From contig OX419762.1 of assembly GCA_948567375.1 (NCBI GenBank), positions 26,924,608 to 26,988,607 of the forward strand: 64,000 nucleotides of DNA. Direction: 5' to 3'. The notes under the pieces were generated by a model. It was given only the letters and a program-made list of their open reading frames with translations. It was not told the origin of the DNA and made no database searches. Positions 34,352 through 46,800 of this stretch are shown piece after piece. Origin of the DNA: Lunularia cruciata (taxonomy: Eukaryota > Streptophyta > Marchantiopsida > Lunulariales > Lunulariaceae). Numbering within the stretch: position 1 is the stretch's first letter; every line of letters begins with the position of its first letter. A program made the translations under genes and the position numbers.

Positions 34352-37300
34352 CCATTGAATACATTTTCTAATATTTCAGGTTAGTTCTAAATGAATGCTC
34401 CCTCTCGGCATGACTTTACTCAATTTTTAATCATCATGGATAACTCCTTATCAATGAAGGGGCATCTCTCTTCTTGGTGAAATTTCAACAAAAGTGCATC
34501 TCTATTCTCTGTGCACACAAAAAAAATCTCATCAATTTCCTTCTGTAACAAGAAAACAAGTTCATGAATTTCATTTCATCACTCAAGGGGGAAGAAGGGT
34601 ATACATTTCATACTCGTACAAGAGACAAAAATTTTAAATAATAAAATCGAGAGTAACACTTCAAACAAAATCACTCCTCCTTCTAACCTTCCCACTGCTT
34701 GCACTCAAATCTTTCCACTCCAAATGAATTCACTCCCCTTCCAACTCTGGCTATGGGTCTCTCAAATCTTCATCGGGCGGTCAATTTTCACATCCCCTCA
34801 AATCTTTCCACTCATGCTTCCTCCAATCTTCCTTGGTGGTAAAAAATTGCCGCTCATCATTTGATTACCATGGGTGTTCTTGAACATCCGAGATACTCTC
34901 TTTGGTGGCCATCACTTTCACTCTAACCCTAAATGATAAACTTTATTAACCCTAATGTGCAATCAATGCACTACGAAGTGATAACAAAAATTCCTTATCC
35001 CTTATTTTCTACAAACCGCCTCATACGGAGTGTGCTAATAATAAGGAACTTGGCCCAAAATCCGTAACAATACCTTTTCTACCTCTCGGTCACACACCGT
35101 ACTCATTTAGTCAACGCTTAGTATTAATCTATATGAAAAGTTATGAAACTTTGTATAATTATTTCTGAAACCCCCTAATGTAATGGGAAAGAGGTCCATT
35201 TTATCTATCTCAAAGACCTCTGATTACACAAGGAGTTGAGAGAATCAAATATAACTAAGTGTACAGAAAATAGTTGAATAAACTCCTAGCTTGTAAAAGA
35301 ATCTTTAATGATAGATGAATGATGACAAGATTTCATCTACAAGAATCATAGATCTATCTATAATAAATATACTTTTAAGGAGATAAGTATTCAACCATTC
35401 AACAAATTTTCTTTATTCTTAGGGTTTGAGAAAGGAGATTCAGTTTATTGCAAAATAAAATTAAGACAAATAAATAATTGATAATAAAATTTGAAACTCA
35501 CTCCACTAATTTCAAGGAAGAATAAGGAAGCAATACTTCAATCAAGCAAAAACTTATCTCTCTTAATAAGGTTGCAACTAATACATCTACCAAAAATTAG
35601 TAAGAACACAAGAGAAGCTATAGCATATGCAAAGGTCTAACAACAAAAGCCAAGTATTAGATTATAACACATATTAACTCTGTCAAAACTGCACTCATCT
35701 CTAAATGATGGGTAAGACAAGATGATATTTTCTCTAAGGGAAAGTTGGGGTCCAAGTAAGATGATAACCTAAGAATTTATTTAATTGAGAAAGAAAAGTA
35801 TAATATATGCTCAAAACTTATTTATGCTAGGAATTATGTATGATCAAAAAAATACTAGAAAGTGTGAAAATATAAATTTAATTGACATGTAATTCACATT
35901 ATTCCTAAGTTCCAATTTTTATATCAAATCTTGAAGATGAAGATATAATATATCCATGTTAAGAGTTTTCTAAGCCAAATAAAAAGCCATAAGCATCAAA
36001 CCAAAAACAAGATGAATACTCATACTCAAACTCATACACAATTCCAAATCCTTGTTGTAAGCCTAAATCTTATTTATATTAGGGATCATCTATAATATGA
36101 TTTACTAGCAAGTGTCTAAATAAATTTTAAATCTGATACTTTATAGTTATATTTATGTATTAAAACTTGAAGATGAAGTTTTAACATATTTATGATATTT
36201 CTATTCCAAATAGAAGGCTATGTGCAACAAACCAAAACAAGTTAAATACTTGTATATAATCCAAAGTACAGCTCAACTTAATGATTGCATTGAAACTAAA
36301 GGAAATTCTACTCAAGCATGCATGTCTTTTACTTGGGAGTTATTGATAAGCTATATTGTTTATGCTCTTAATATTAATATTTGTAATAAATAGGTTTGTG
36401 AAGGAGCTTCAATCAATGGCACATAATATTTAAAAAAAATGGAAGAACTCAATGAAATCAAAGAAAATTATATGGATTTTGGTATATCTTTATATCCAAT
36501 AGAGTAGTCTAGGAAACTATGACTACTAAGTAAAAAGTGGAACAAGATTGATATATCTACTCAAAAAAATTTATGATTAATTTCCATCACATTATGGGTA
36601 TATATAAATATAAACGAATGTACTCTTAGGAGCAAGTAATTGGAAAGAGAGCAAAAAGTTACATAATAAAACTTCTCAACTAGCAAAAAATACATGGAGT
36701 CCACAAATAGCTTCTAAACTAATTTTCAACTTTGAATTTCTACTCTTTTAATTTTTTTCCCCTTTTGCTATAATTTTTCTTGAAATCTGAACTTGGCTTA
36801 AACTCTTGCCAAAAAAGAAAGAATATCAAGAACAAACATCATAACTAAGATTACAAAATATTGTAAGATATTTAGCTATTTGGAAATGATATCTTGTACA
36901 AGTATATTTTAATATACTCATTATTTTCTTGCAAGAGTTTATAAATGCAAGAATGAGTGAGTGTGTTGAGTGAGGATGGGAGGGTAGAAAGTGGTCTTAA
37001 GAGTAAGAATCATAATTGAATAGATGCAAAAAAAATTGGAATCAAAATGGTCTTCTGCTCATTGGTATTTAAAAGAGTGTTATATTTAGATTAAAGCAAG
37101 ATGGATTGATTTTAGATCCTCCTTCTTCATTTTAGCTTTTTTTCACTAAAATTTCTATTTGCTTGAGTATTTAAATAACACTCACCATTTTTATTAATTT
37201 AAAATTGAAGTAATATGTGTCTCTATATTACTTAGTTCAATCTCTCATTAATTTCAATTCACAGCAACACCTTATTACCTTCAATTTCTAGAGTATTTTT

Positions 37301-38229
37301 ATGTGGTCCGTTTTTTTAAGAGTTGATCCTAAAATACTGAACTCCAATAATATGGTCCATATTGATCAATGAAAGGAGTATGTTATTATATGAAATTTTA
37401 TTTTTCTTGTTTTCATACTATTGAGTATAAAGTAGGTATGTTCATCCAATCTTGGTTGGAATAGTGCTTTAAATGGACTCCAAGATAGTGCAAGATTTGC
37501 AGGTTTTTCCAAGATCAACAAATTCTTTGAGTCTAGTGAATCAAGGACTGATTAGCAATTTCAAAGTTTTGGATTTATATTATATTACTTGGATCAGATA
37601 AGACTTTCTATAAATATATTTAAAACTTTTTGAATAGTACATTTTAGATTATGGATACAAGTGAACCTCAAGCACTGAATATTCTCAAGAAAGGACCTAA
37701 GAAGACAATCCAAGGAAAGACAATCATGAGAGAACCAAAGAAGATTAAAAGAATATTGCATTAGTCCTTTGGTACTGATTACTTTTAGATATAAGAGTAG
37801 AATGTATAGATGTGCAAAATGGTACTTCAATTCTAAACTTCAGAAAATTTAATACCAATGATGCATTTGAGTACCAAAAGAATAAATAAGAAACATTAAG
37901 ATACATAGCAAGTTACGACAATCAACTAACATTCTTTATTTAATTGCAAGTTACAGCATAGCATTGCAAGTTAGTTCTTAATTCTTTAATCTAAATATAA
38001 GTTTCAAGGAAATGTACTAGAAACAAGTGTATGGAATGAGATGATATGTATTGAGATAGGTTGAGAGGATTCAATACAAAAAGTGCACTTATTTATGATA
38101 AATTATATTACAATTTATGATAAAGATGTCATGTTTTGGGTTTACTTAGAAATCTATTTACTTCATTGAAAAATTTGAGATCACAAAAGAATTAAGAAAT
38201 GTGAAAAAAGAAAATTCTATTTCCAATTG
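34352..38229. other. AT-rich stretch, possibly the 5' half of the gypsy element
   Basis: Stops are dense in all frames. Since gypsy pol begins at about 38.2 kb on the plus strand, gag and protease should lie here if the element was once complete, but I found no zinc knuckle or DTG/DSG protease motif. The 35.8-36.25 kb duplication is the only clear structure. Confidence 0.35.
35811..36250 (+). repeat. Diverged direct duplication, about 252-bp offset, in an AT-rich stretch
   Basis: Copy 1 (35811-36020) and copy 2 (36063-36250) share the ordered blocks cttattta.g.tagg.at, cttgaagatgaag.t.taa.atat, agccat/aggctat, aaccaaaa and acaag.t.aatact. The copies differ at roughly a quarter of positions by eye. 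Neither codes for anything recognisable. Confidence 0.7.
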
Positions 38230-40000
38230 ATCCATTGATTGGTCTTAAACCATGATAAAGAATAAATTGCAAAATTGAGTTCCTTGCAAGGAAGTACACC
38301 ACTATGTGAGGCCCCATATTTGCTACCTCCCTATTAGTATCTAGAGCCCAAGTTCAAGTAAAGAAATTGTTTGAGAAAGAATTCATCTGATCAAGTTTTT
38401 CACCATGTTGAACTCAAATCATTATAGATAGGAAATGAATATCTTTGAGTTGTTTGTTTTTTCCCAAGGCATTCCTATTTATAGTATGTCATTGTGTAAT
38501 CCAATGTATATGTTGCATTCATTGGATGAGAAATGGGGTTTTACCAAACTTTAATAGATTTTTCATTCTGATTCTTGACTATATTTTGGTCAATATTCAA
38601 AAATTAAATGACAAAAGATATCTTAAATAAGTCTTTTGAGTCCTAAGAGACAATGAGTTTTATATAAAACTTCAAAATATCATTTTATAAACCTAATGTT
38701 GATTACTTGAGCTATACAATGACTACAAACTGCATTAAAGTCATAAATGACAAGATGGAAGTGATCCAAAAATTGAATAAACGTAAACATTAAAGTCAAA
38801 CATATGATTTTGGAAGACCATCAAGATTCTTATAGAGACTTTCCAAATTATTGATTAATATTATTTAAAACATTGTGTACTTCTTAGGAAAAAGCAACCC
38901 CAAGATCTTGCCTTTGAATCTTGAATGAATATATTAGAATCCTTATCCTCATGTGGTATAATTTGAGTTTGCCTATCAGTCTTACTTTAGATGCATTTGG
39001 ATAAACTAGCTTAGAACGATAGATAAAACTCAATTTATTTCTTCCTCAAAAAAATCATAATTATTACATAATAAAGAGGGAAATTTGTGCTATTATTTTT
39101 CCAATCATTTAGAGCCTTATAAAGTGATAAGGTGTGTGGAACATCCCATATGCATCCAATCCATTTGGAGATGAAAAGTAGTGATCTTAATGATAAATCC
39201 AATATGCTTAGTGATAGAAGAAATTTAACATGAAGATATAAGAAAGTGAAAACATTATATAGATTAATTAACCTATAGGCAAAAGGTAAAAATTTGTTAT
39301 AAGTTATTGGAGATGTTAGCACAAGTAATAAAAAATGATATAATAAACAAGGCATCTATTCTAATTTAGCAACTAAAAATCTCATTGAGTTTTCAAGAAA
39401 GACAATTTTTGGATCACAAAGATCTTATTATCATTATATATCATGACTCAACCCTTGTTGCACATGTTGGGTCAAAGAAGATATGATTAGCACTAGAAAA
39501 AATTATCTTTGGCCAAAGATGCAAGAAGAAGTTCTCATTTATATTTGTATGAGTAGTTTACTGGAATCTCAAAAAATTAAAGTTGACAACAAAAAGCATA
39601 TTAATATGATCATAAACACAAGGACAAAATTTACAAGTTTTTTGTGATGATTATTTTGAGATTTTTTAAATGAAATTATTCATATCCATTTCTTACCACT
39701 CTAAAATTTATACATAGATCTAAAAGGTTAACAAAACCATCAAATATTTGCTACATACATCACCTTGGAGACACAAGTATCATCACCTTGCATATGATTC
39801 TTGACAATCCTTGCATATTAGGCATAAGATACCTTGCTATCTCTTATGAAATTTTCATATACAAATATGTGGATGTGTACACAAAGGTTATATTATTTTA
39901 CTTGATATGTGTTGAACAACTTCTTGTGCCATATTTCTTCAGTACTAGATGCAAAGCATATGATTGAACCACTAAATAATTGAGTGGCTTAAATTCAACA
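38230..40000 (+). pseudogene. Ty3/gypsy retrotransposon pol relic: reverse transcriptase then integrase
   Basis: Three pieces are in the order and spacing expected for Ty3/gypsy pol. At 38350-38410, QVKKLFEKEFI then SSFSPC matches the N-terminal RT signature QL.ELLEKGFIRPS.SP. At 38455-38630, HCVIQCICC, ILDYILVNIQKLND and KRYLK match the RT palm (GLCNAP, YLDDILVYS), with the second catalytic Asp replaced by Tyr. At 39442-39560, HDSTLVAHVGSKK continues after a one-base frame change as RKNYLWPKMQEEVLIYI, the HHCC zinc-binding start of integrase. The 0.8-kb gap suits a lost RNase H. Sequence to about 40.0 kb (SKRLTKPSN) may be integrase core. No LTRs were identified. The element is AT-biased and dead. 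Confidence 0.65.
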
Positions 40001-40482
40001 AGGAGTTCAATACACAAGCAAGACGTTGGTCAAGGTAAAAAATTCAATGAAACAATTTATTGATTCACATAGGTAAAATTTGGAGTTCAAGATAAAGAGT
40101 TAGATATAGTTATTTACTAAGAATCTGCCTCTTATGAAAAGAAAACAATTAGTCTATTTATCATCATAGCACAAAGACAAACCAATAGCTTGTAAAATGG
40201 AGTTGCTATCCAAAATGAAAAAATATCTTGTTCATAATATTTATCTTTTGAGGCAATTTCAGCACTTATAAATAGATATTATGGTGCTCAAAATTCTCAA
40301 AAGTCACTCTTTTTCATTCATTTCACTTGTTTGTGTAAAGATAAGACAACTTAATTCAATAATTAGAAGGAAAGTTCTTAGATGAAAGGTTCTTTGGAGA
40401 TTTTTCTATCTACTCAACAACATGAGTAACTGAGTCCAAAGCCAAAGGCCCAATGAAGGAAGAATGGCTAATTTAAAATGAA

Positions 40483-40617
40483 CCCAAAGGTTGGTCAAAG
40501 TTGAGTGACTTTGGCCCAAAGGTTGGTCAAAGTTGAGTGACTTTGGCCCAAAGGTTGGTCAAAGTTGAGTGACTTTGGCCCAAAGGTTGGTCAAAGTTGA
40601 GTGACTTTGGCCCAAAG
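40483..40617 (+). repeat. Perfect tandem repeat, 32-bp unit, four copies
   Basis: The unit starts cccaaaggttggtcaaagtt and ends gactttgg. It is repeated four times without a mismatch, followed by a partial cccaaag. It lies about 600 bp before the degraded coiled-coil relic at 41.1 kb. Similar CAAAG/CTTTGGG-rich sequence lies upstream of the related frame at 1.8-4.1 kb (4430-4510), including the inverted pair acccaaagt/actttgggt. Confidence 0.97.
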
Positions 40618-41099
40618 ATGTTTGTATCAAAGGAAATTTGCACCAAGAGAACTTTGGTCAAGATAGGAGATCAACCAAAGGACTTTTCCCCAAACTCACA
40701 TAATCATTAAGGATCATACACATATTTGAATGTACCACCAATTGGTTAAATAACAAGCCCCAAAGACAATTTCATATTCAAGAACAATGGTTTGCATTAA
40801 AAAGAGACTACCGGCATTTTGGTAAAGTCCTTGCATGGTAATAAAGACAGTTGAGATATTCATATATGTGGAGAGATACTTTACACCAAATGTGAGACAT
40901 ATGGGAAGGAATATCCAACCACTCCCTTATCATTGAATGATTGAAGACTTTGACAGTAAAACAAAGTGGGTGATAAACAATTCAACAATTCCAACTTTTC
41001 ACAAATGTATACTTTGCCTTCAATCTTAGTCGCAATCATATTCATTAAAGAACATCTAGCCCTCAGAACCAACCCATATTTGCCTTTTTTTCTACCAAC

Positions 41100-43290
41100 T
41101 TCTCAAGAGGAAAGATGGTGTTTGTTTAGAAGCCAATGATGAAGATTGCCAAAGCCATCCTTAGAAACCCCTTCAATGAACAAATAGGTAGTGTAGTGTA
41201 AAACACATGTGATATATAGCATGCACTTGGGCTTCTTGCTTTGGGATTGGAATGTGAGTGCATGTGAGATCACTCACAACAAAATGGAAAGAAGAGAGAG
41301 AAACCATATGCATTTGAGAGGGAACCCCTACTTTGATCCAAAGAGCATTGGAAGAATGAGCTAGGACCGGATGCAAGACCCATCAAGGTCTATGATCATC
41401 AACACCAATTACTTAGACAAGTAATTTATTGATACAATCAAGGCCACCATTGGAGAGAAACAGAACAAGAACAATGGTTGGAGAGTTTTGAGCTATAAGG
41501 ATTTGACCCAAAATGTAATTGTAGAAGTTGTTGTGAAGTTTTTCTTTCACAAAAAAAGTACTTATCTAATGAAAAGCTAGGTGGTCTACTTCATTATGTT
41601 CATTACATGTATACAAAGGAAGTAGTGAATTGGGCTAACATGTTCTACTTGCAAGCAAAGTTCATCCATCAAGACTTTGTAGAAGACAATGGAGCCACTT
41701 ACCCAACACCTTATTCGACCCTTTTTCAACCCTTTTTCAATCCACTTCTACATGCATCTCAACCTATTGAAGAATGAAGAATGGAAATGGTTCTAGTCAC
41801 TTCCCTCATGTAGGATACTTTGCTTCCCAAGCCAAAGGAAAATTAATGATCAAGAAATACTAGGAAGCAAATGTGGAGTATGCAAAGATATGCAATTGTT
41901 TGCATTTGTAAAAGGAAGGAGAAATACCAAACACAAAGAAGAACTGCATTCTTCCTCCAACAAAGACTTCCACCCTAGCAAAGAAGAAGGCCTCAAGAAA
42001 TCTGCAAGTTATCAATGTAACTTTGAAAAAAGAAGAGGTAGACGCTTCAAGGGTAGAAACCAAAGAAGAAGATAAAGAGGTGGAAAAGAAGAAAGATCAC
42101 TCACCTTGCAATGGTCTTTAATAGCATAAGAAGAGGAGAAGCAATACAAGTATACTTAATCAACTTTCAATCGAGACAAGCACGGAACCACAACAAAAAA
42201 AGAAGACAATGAAGAAGAGGAATAGGAATAATTCACACCACCCCTAAGAACCTTCCAACCTTGGTCTACAAGCACCAACTAAGAAAGGAACCCACAAACT
42301 CCCAAGAAACTTCAGAGAAATAACTTTATCCCAAAGTTGAATACAACATTTGGCTAGAAGCAGAGGTAAGAACCAAAGAAGAAGGAGTATAGATAAAAGA
42401 ACAAGTTCAAGGCCTTTCAAAGTTGAAGCCAAAGCTCCCCCCCCCCAATATTTCACTAAGAAGGAAGAGGCAAAGCAAGCAAAACCACCACCACCCAAGT
42501 TTCAAAAGGAGCCAACTTTGTCATACATTCAATGGGGGTTTGTCATACAATCAATAGAGCTCATACTTCCCTAGTACCAAAAGGAAAGCCCCAGAAATGT
42601 AAAATATACTTTCCTAGTGCAAAGCATGTACAAGGAGGTTTTTGCCAAGAAGGCAAAGGAAGACAAATTGAAGGAAGATCTGACTAAATCCCAAGATCCA
42701 TTCAAGGGTGAGGCCAAGAAAGTGAACTCCTTGATATAGGAGTTGGTCAAGGTATGAATGCGGAATGACTCTTTTGTTTTTATTTTATAAAAGGAACAAG
42801 AGAAGGAAGTGGGAAAATTTTAGCTCAAGTCTGGGAAGCTACAAATGGAGAAGAAGAAATTTTAGCTCAACTATGAAGACCAACCAAGGGAAAGAGACAA
42901 AGAAGTGAAAGTATTTGGCATAAGATGAATGATGCCAAAATCAAGTTTGTGATCTTAGACATCCAAATGACCAAGTGTTGGAAGGATATAGCCTTACAAT
43001 TAAAGAATAAAGAAAATGAGCTACAAGAAACAAAGGAGAAGAGAGAAGCAAGAAAACAAATACAGAAGAACATACAAGAAGATTCTTGAGCAATAATTGA
43101 AGGAGTCAAATAGAGGATCTTGTAACTATTGGAGGAAATGCAAGACCAGTTCTTGGATACACTGAAAAAAGAGGCAAAAGGGAAAGTGCTGAAAACCAAG
43201 ACTCATGAATTGAATTTTTAGATTCAAAAATTAAAAGTGAGAGTCTTTAAAGAAGAGAAAATGGACTAGCTTTCCCTTTGGCTCAAATAA
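41100..43290 (+). pseudogene. Second, heavily degraded relative of the 1.8-4.1 kb coiled-coil protein family
   Basis: Translation on the plus strand, changing frame several times, gives landmarks in the same order as the 1.8-4.1 kb frame. WDWNVSACEIT (near 41245) matches WNWNVNFPGF; LSYKDLTQNVIVEVV (near 41490) matches ESYKDLVKRGIVSAL; TYLMK matches TYVMK; KEVVNWANMFY (near 41620) matches REPINWARCFHG. A Lys/Glu/Gln-rich, coiled-coil-like tail follows at 42600-43290 (KENELQETKEKREARKQ). Many stops and frameshifts show that it is not functional. It lies about 1.1 kb downstream of the Ty3/gypsy integrase relic, on the same strand, and just after a 32-bp tandem repeat. Confidence 0.5.
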
Positions 43291-46159
43291 TACATGGATA
43301 GGAAATTCAATGAATAATGTAACACCTATCTACTCAGGATTGCAAGATACAAGGAGCACATTGAAGAATTTCTTTGGCAACTCAAGGGAGAAAGCTGTTC
43401 TTTGAAGTAGAGAATCAGGTTGAAAGGGCTACATATGGTTGAGGGAGAAACTATCATGCTAGAATAAGCCCATGCCTTATTCACCAAATCTTTCTAAGTT
43501 ATATCCACTTTTAATTGTACATAAAATTGTAGGAATTACTTTTGATTCCTTAGGACTTTGCTGTAAGGAATTTCCTTCTAAATTGTCATGTAGAAAGGAA
43601 GCCAAAGGACTTTGGCCTTGCAAGTAGTTTTGAAGGAGAATGCCTTTGAGTTTGTGCCACCTTCCTTGCCAAGTACTACTTTGGAAGTGTAACTTTGGGG
43701 GGAATTTATGATTCAAAGACAAACTTTTTTGAGGAAGAACCAACACCTTCCTTGACAAATGTCAAAAGCTTAATTAGGAAATTATGATTAGGATAACAAA
43801 GGATAGGGATACTTAGTTAGAGATAAGAGGTTATCAAGATCTTTGCTTACTCATTAAGACCCTTCAAGGCAAAGCAGGAAATTTCATATAAGGCTTTGGT
43901 TGAATAATTTTAGAGTCCATTTTTCCATGCAACTTTTTCTACACTCCAAAGTATGGACTCCTTATGAGTCTAAAAACAATTATTCTTAATGATAACAAAT
44001 GGCTTTGCTCAAGAAGAGGCAAAAGATCTTTTTGCAAGAATACAAGTGCTTGAGTACAAAATGGTGGATTTGTACTTGATTGGATGTTGGATTCCAAGGG
44101 TTCTAAGGAGCACAATAGTGTTAAGATAAATCTGATTGATTTGGAGCATTACAAACACCAATGAATCAAAATAAAGGGCATTTTGGTCAACAAGAAGACT
44201 CCTTCAAGGACATGTCTTTTTGGAGTACATGTCTTTGGGATCAAATTCTTGGAGCAAAGTGAACCATCACCTTTAGGAGTAACTTATATTATATTATTAG
44301 TGAAAGTGATTTAGGATTTTTATCTCTTTTTAGTGTGCCATAATGGGTGATACTACCCTCTTTTGGGAGCGGTTCCTGCCCAAAAGGTTGAAAAGGAAAT
44401 AATAAACAAACTGTGGCTAGTGATTCTTTCTCTTCATTTTCAGTAATTTTATACCATATCCTCAAGGAATGGCCTGTGCTTATCATTTATACTATTAGTA
44501 TGTTGATATTAGCTTGTCATAGATATCTTCCATCCTTGCAAGAAAATAGTGAGACAAAATTATTGACCATCTCCATAGCTTCATCTAGTGCCTTTAGTAT
44601 CTCCTTCTTTTAAAAAATTTCAACCCATAAAATTAACTTATTGAATACCTCTCTCATATTGCTAATACATTTATAAGAATGGATCAAAAGGGATATTCAA
44701 AATGTTGTTAAAAAGTAGAAAAAGGAGATTATGCATGGTTTGACTATGATGGAAGCACTAATGGAGCATCTGAAGCATCAGTTTGTAATTATGCCACTAT
44801 GCTTGATAAGAACAATAACATCACCGATTCTCTTCTTGCATCTAGATCTCTATAGATTATACCAAATTGTATGGTAGTTTGGTAATCATTGATTCCACCT
44901 ACAAGACTAACTTATACCACATGCCATTGATGTATGTTGTGAATATTACTGCAACAAATCAAATATTATGATCAATGTTTACATTCATGAAGCGTGAAAC
45001 AATGATAGAATATTGTTTGGCAATTGGAGAAGTCAATAGGATTCTTCTATACCTGGCCAAGGTATGCATTATCTATTGCAAGAGTGCTCTCATCAAAGCC
45101 ATAGACAAAGTATGGTCAGACACAAAGGATGTTGCAAAGGATATCCTCACCAATTGCTAAATGATGATTTGAACACATTTATTTACCAAATAACATTCAA
45201 AAGTTATAGATGAGGCAATAAAAATGAAATTTTGGGTATCAAGGGAGAAATTAAAGGCAACAACATCATCACCAATAATTTGGTATATTGAGAATAACAA
45301 GCTACAATGGTAGGAGTATTTTTTGCCAGACTGGATCAACAAGCACATACACATTAGCCACACAATTACATCATGTGAAGAAGGAGCACAATGAGCACAT
45401 ATCAAGGCTTTGATAAACTATGCAAGTGGTACGTTGTTGGATACCTATCAAATCATCAACCTTGTGGTCAAACATCATCTTGGGAGATCATCTAAGGGAT
45501 AAAGAAACAAAAGGCCAAGAACATGACTTCCTTGCTAAGCTTTATCTTTCAACATCTTCATCAAAGAGTTTCTCAATATGTGTTGAAGTGTGTGAAGAAA
45601 GAATACTACCATGCAATTAAGCTAGGAGACCTTGCAAAATGTTCAACCTTTCACAAGGCATATTATAGCATCCCCTATGCTCATAATATCAAGCAGCATA
45701 GTTGGGAAGAAAAACAGAGTTGATTGCTTGGATCTTTTCATTATCATTGGTATTTGCAAGAATTGGACTTTGGCATTGACTTGGATTAGGACCTCTATGG
45801 CATCCTAGAGTCAATTCAAAAAGACCAACCATAGAGATCCCATCAACAAGAGACTACACTTTCCTTATCTGCATTTGAGCACGCGGAAAGGAATTTAGTG
45901 GATGCATCACGGGCTTTGTCATCACAAATTTTCTCATTGTCAACTTTTTTGCAACCGCCAACGCCATGGAAGAGGTGAATGATATGTAGTCATCTTGGAC
46001 AAGAAGGCCATAATTGTCAAATTTTTACTACATTGCAATCAACCTCTTGCAATGCAGCTCAAACAGCTATGCACTTTAGCTAGAAGTGTAGAATAAAGAA
46101 GCGCATAGTCCAAATACATGCTTTTGTTCATCAATTAGCTACTTATTGTAATAACAAGA
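43291..46159. other. Degenerate repeat DNA, no domain recognised
   Basis: Plus-strand frames such as 44975-45160 and 45420-45723 have protein-like stretches (KVWSDTKDVAKDILTN; LKCVKKEYYHAIKLGDLAK) that change frame repeatedly, suggesting a decayed coding sequence. I could not link them to RT, integrase or transposase. A purine run ctttggggggaa near 43694-43705 could be a polypurine tract. Confidence 0.3.
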
Positions 46160-46470
46160 GCTAGCCATATGATCTAGATGTGAAATTTGGTTTGGTAACA
46201 TATAGAATGATGTTATACATGATAGTCAAAATAGATAAGATAGAAGTATCACCAAAATAGTACTTCTACTAATAGGGCAAAAACCGAAATAGACTTGAGA
46301 ACCTTAGAACCAATAGCTAGACATATGATTTAAAGGTGAGAATTTGTTTGGTAACATCTGGAAGGATGTTACACATGATGGACTAAACAGATCAGAAATA
46401 GGTATCACCAAAAGGGGACTTCTACTAATAGAGTAGGAACCGAAATATGCTTGAAATCTTTAAAGGCAAT
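46160..46470 (+). repeat. Direct repeat, about 156-bp offset, two copies
   Basis: Copies beginning near 46162 and 46318 share agctag.catatgat, tttggtaacat, atgttacacatgat or close variants, atcaccaaaa, and acttctactaatag. The second copy leads into a purine/pyrimidine-biased stretch ending in a run of eight or nine C near 46519. Confidence 0.8.
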
Positions 46471-46499
46471 TTCGGAGGCCTAAACGGATGAATTAGGCC

Positions 46500-46800
46500 T
46501 CAAAAATGTGCAACAAACCCCCCCCCCTCAACAGAGGGGAGGCGGGCCTTCCCTCTGCCCCTGCTTTGTCTCGTCGAGAGCTTTCCAATGGTACCTTACG
46601 TGATTCTGAGATTCCTACAAGAAGATTCCCTAAAAGATTCCCTCCGGTCAAAGCTTGTTTGATCAACCAGATAGGACCTAGACCAGACATGTCACCCATC
46701 CAAGTAAGTAATCCAAAGGTGGAGCTTGCTGACATGTCACCTATATGTGTCGCTAATCCTATGGTGGAGCTTCCTTGGTGGAGATCCTCTTTGTTTATAT
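46500..46800 (-). other. Possible LTR/polypurine-tract boundary and 45-bp repeat
   Basis: On the minus strand a G-rich run (plus-strand C run near 46519) followed by tttgttgcacatttttgagg resembles a polypurine tract next to an LTR start (TG..). To its right, gacatgtcac blocks at 46686 and 46731 mark a 45-bp direct repeat that reads in frame as DMSPIQVSNPKVELA and DMSPICVANPMVELP. No matching second LTR was found, so the LTR reading is speculative. Confidence 0.25.

Noticed and set aside
40483-40617. Possible CRISPR-like array because of regular 32-bp repeats
   Set aside because: Units are directly adjacent without spacers, in plant nuclear DNA. It is a simple tandem repeat.
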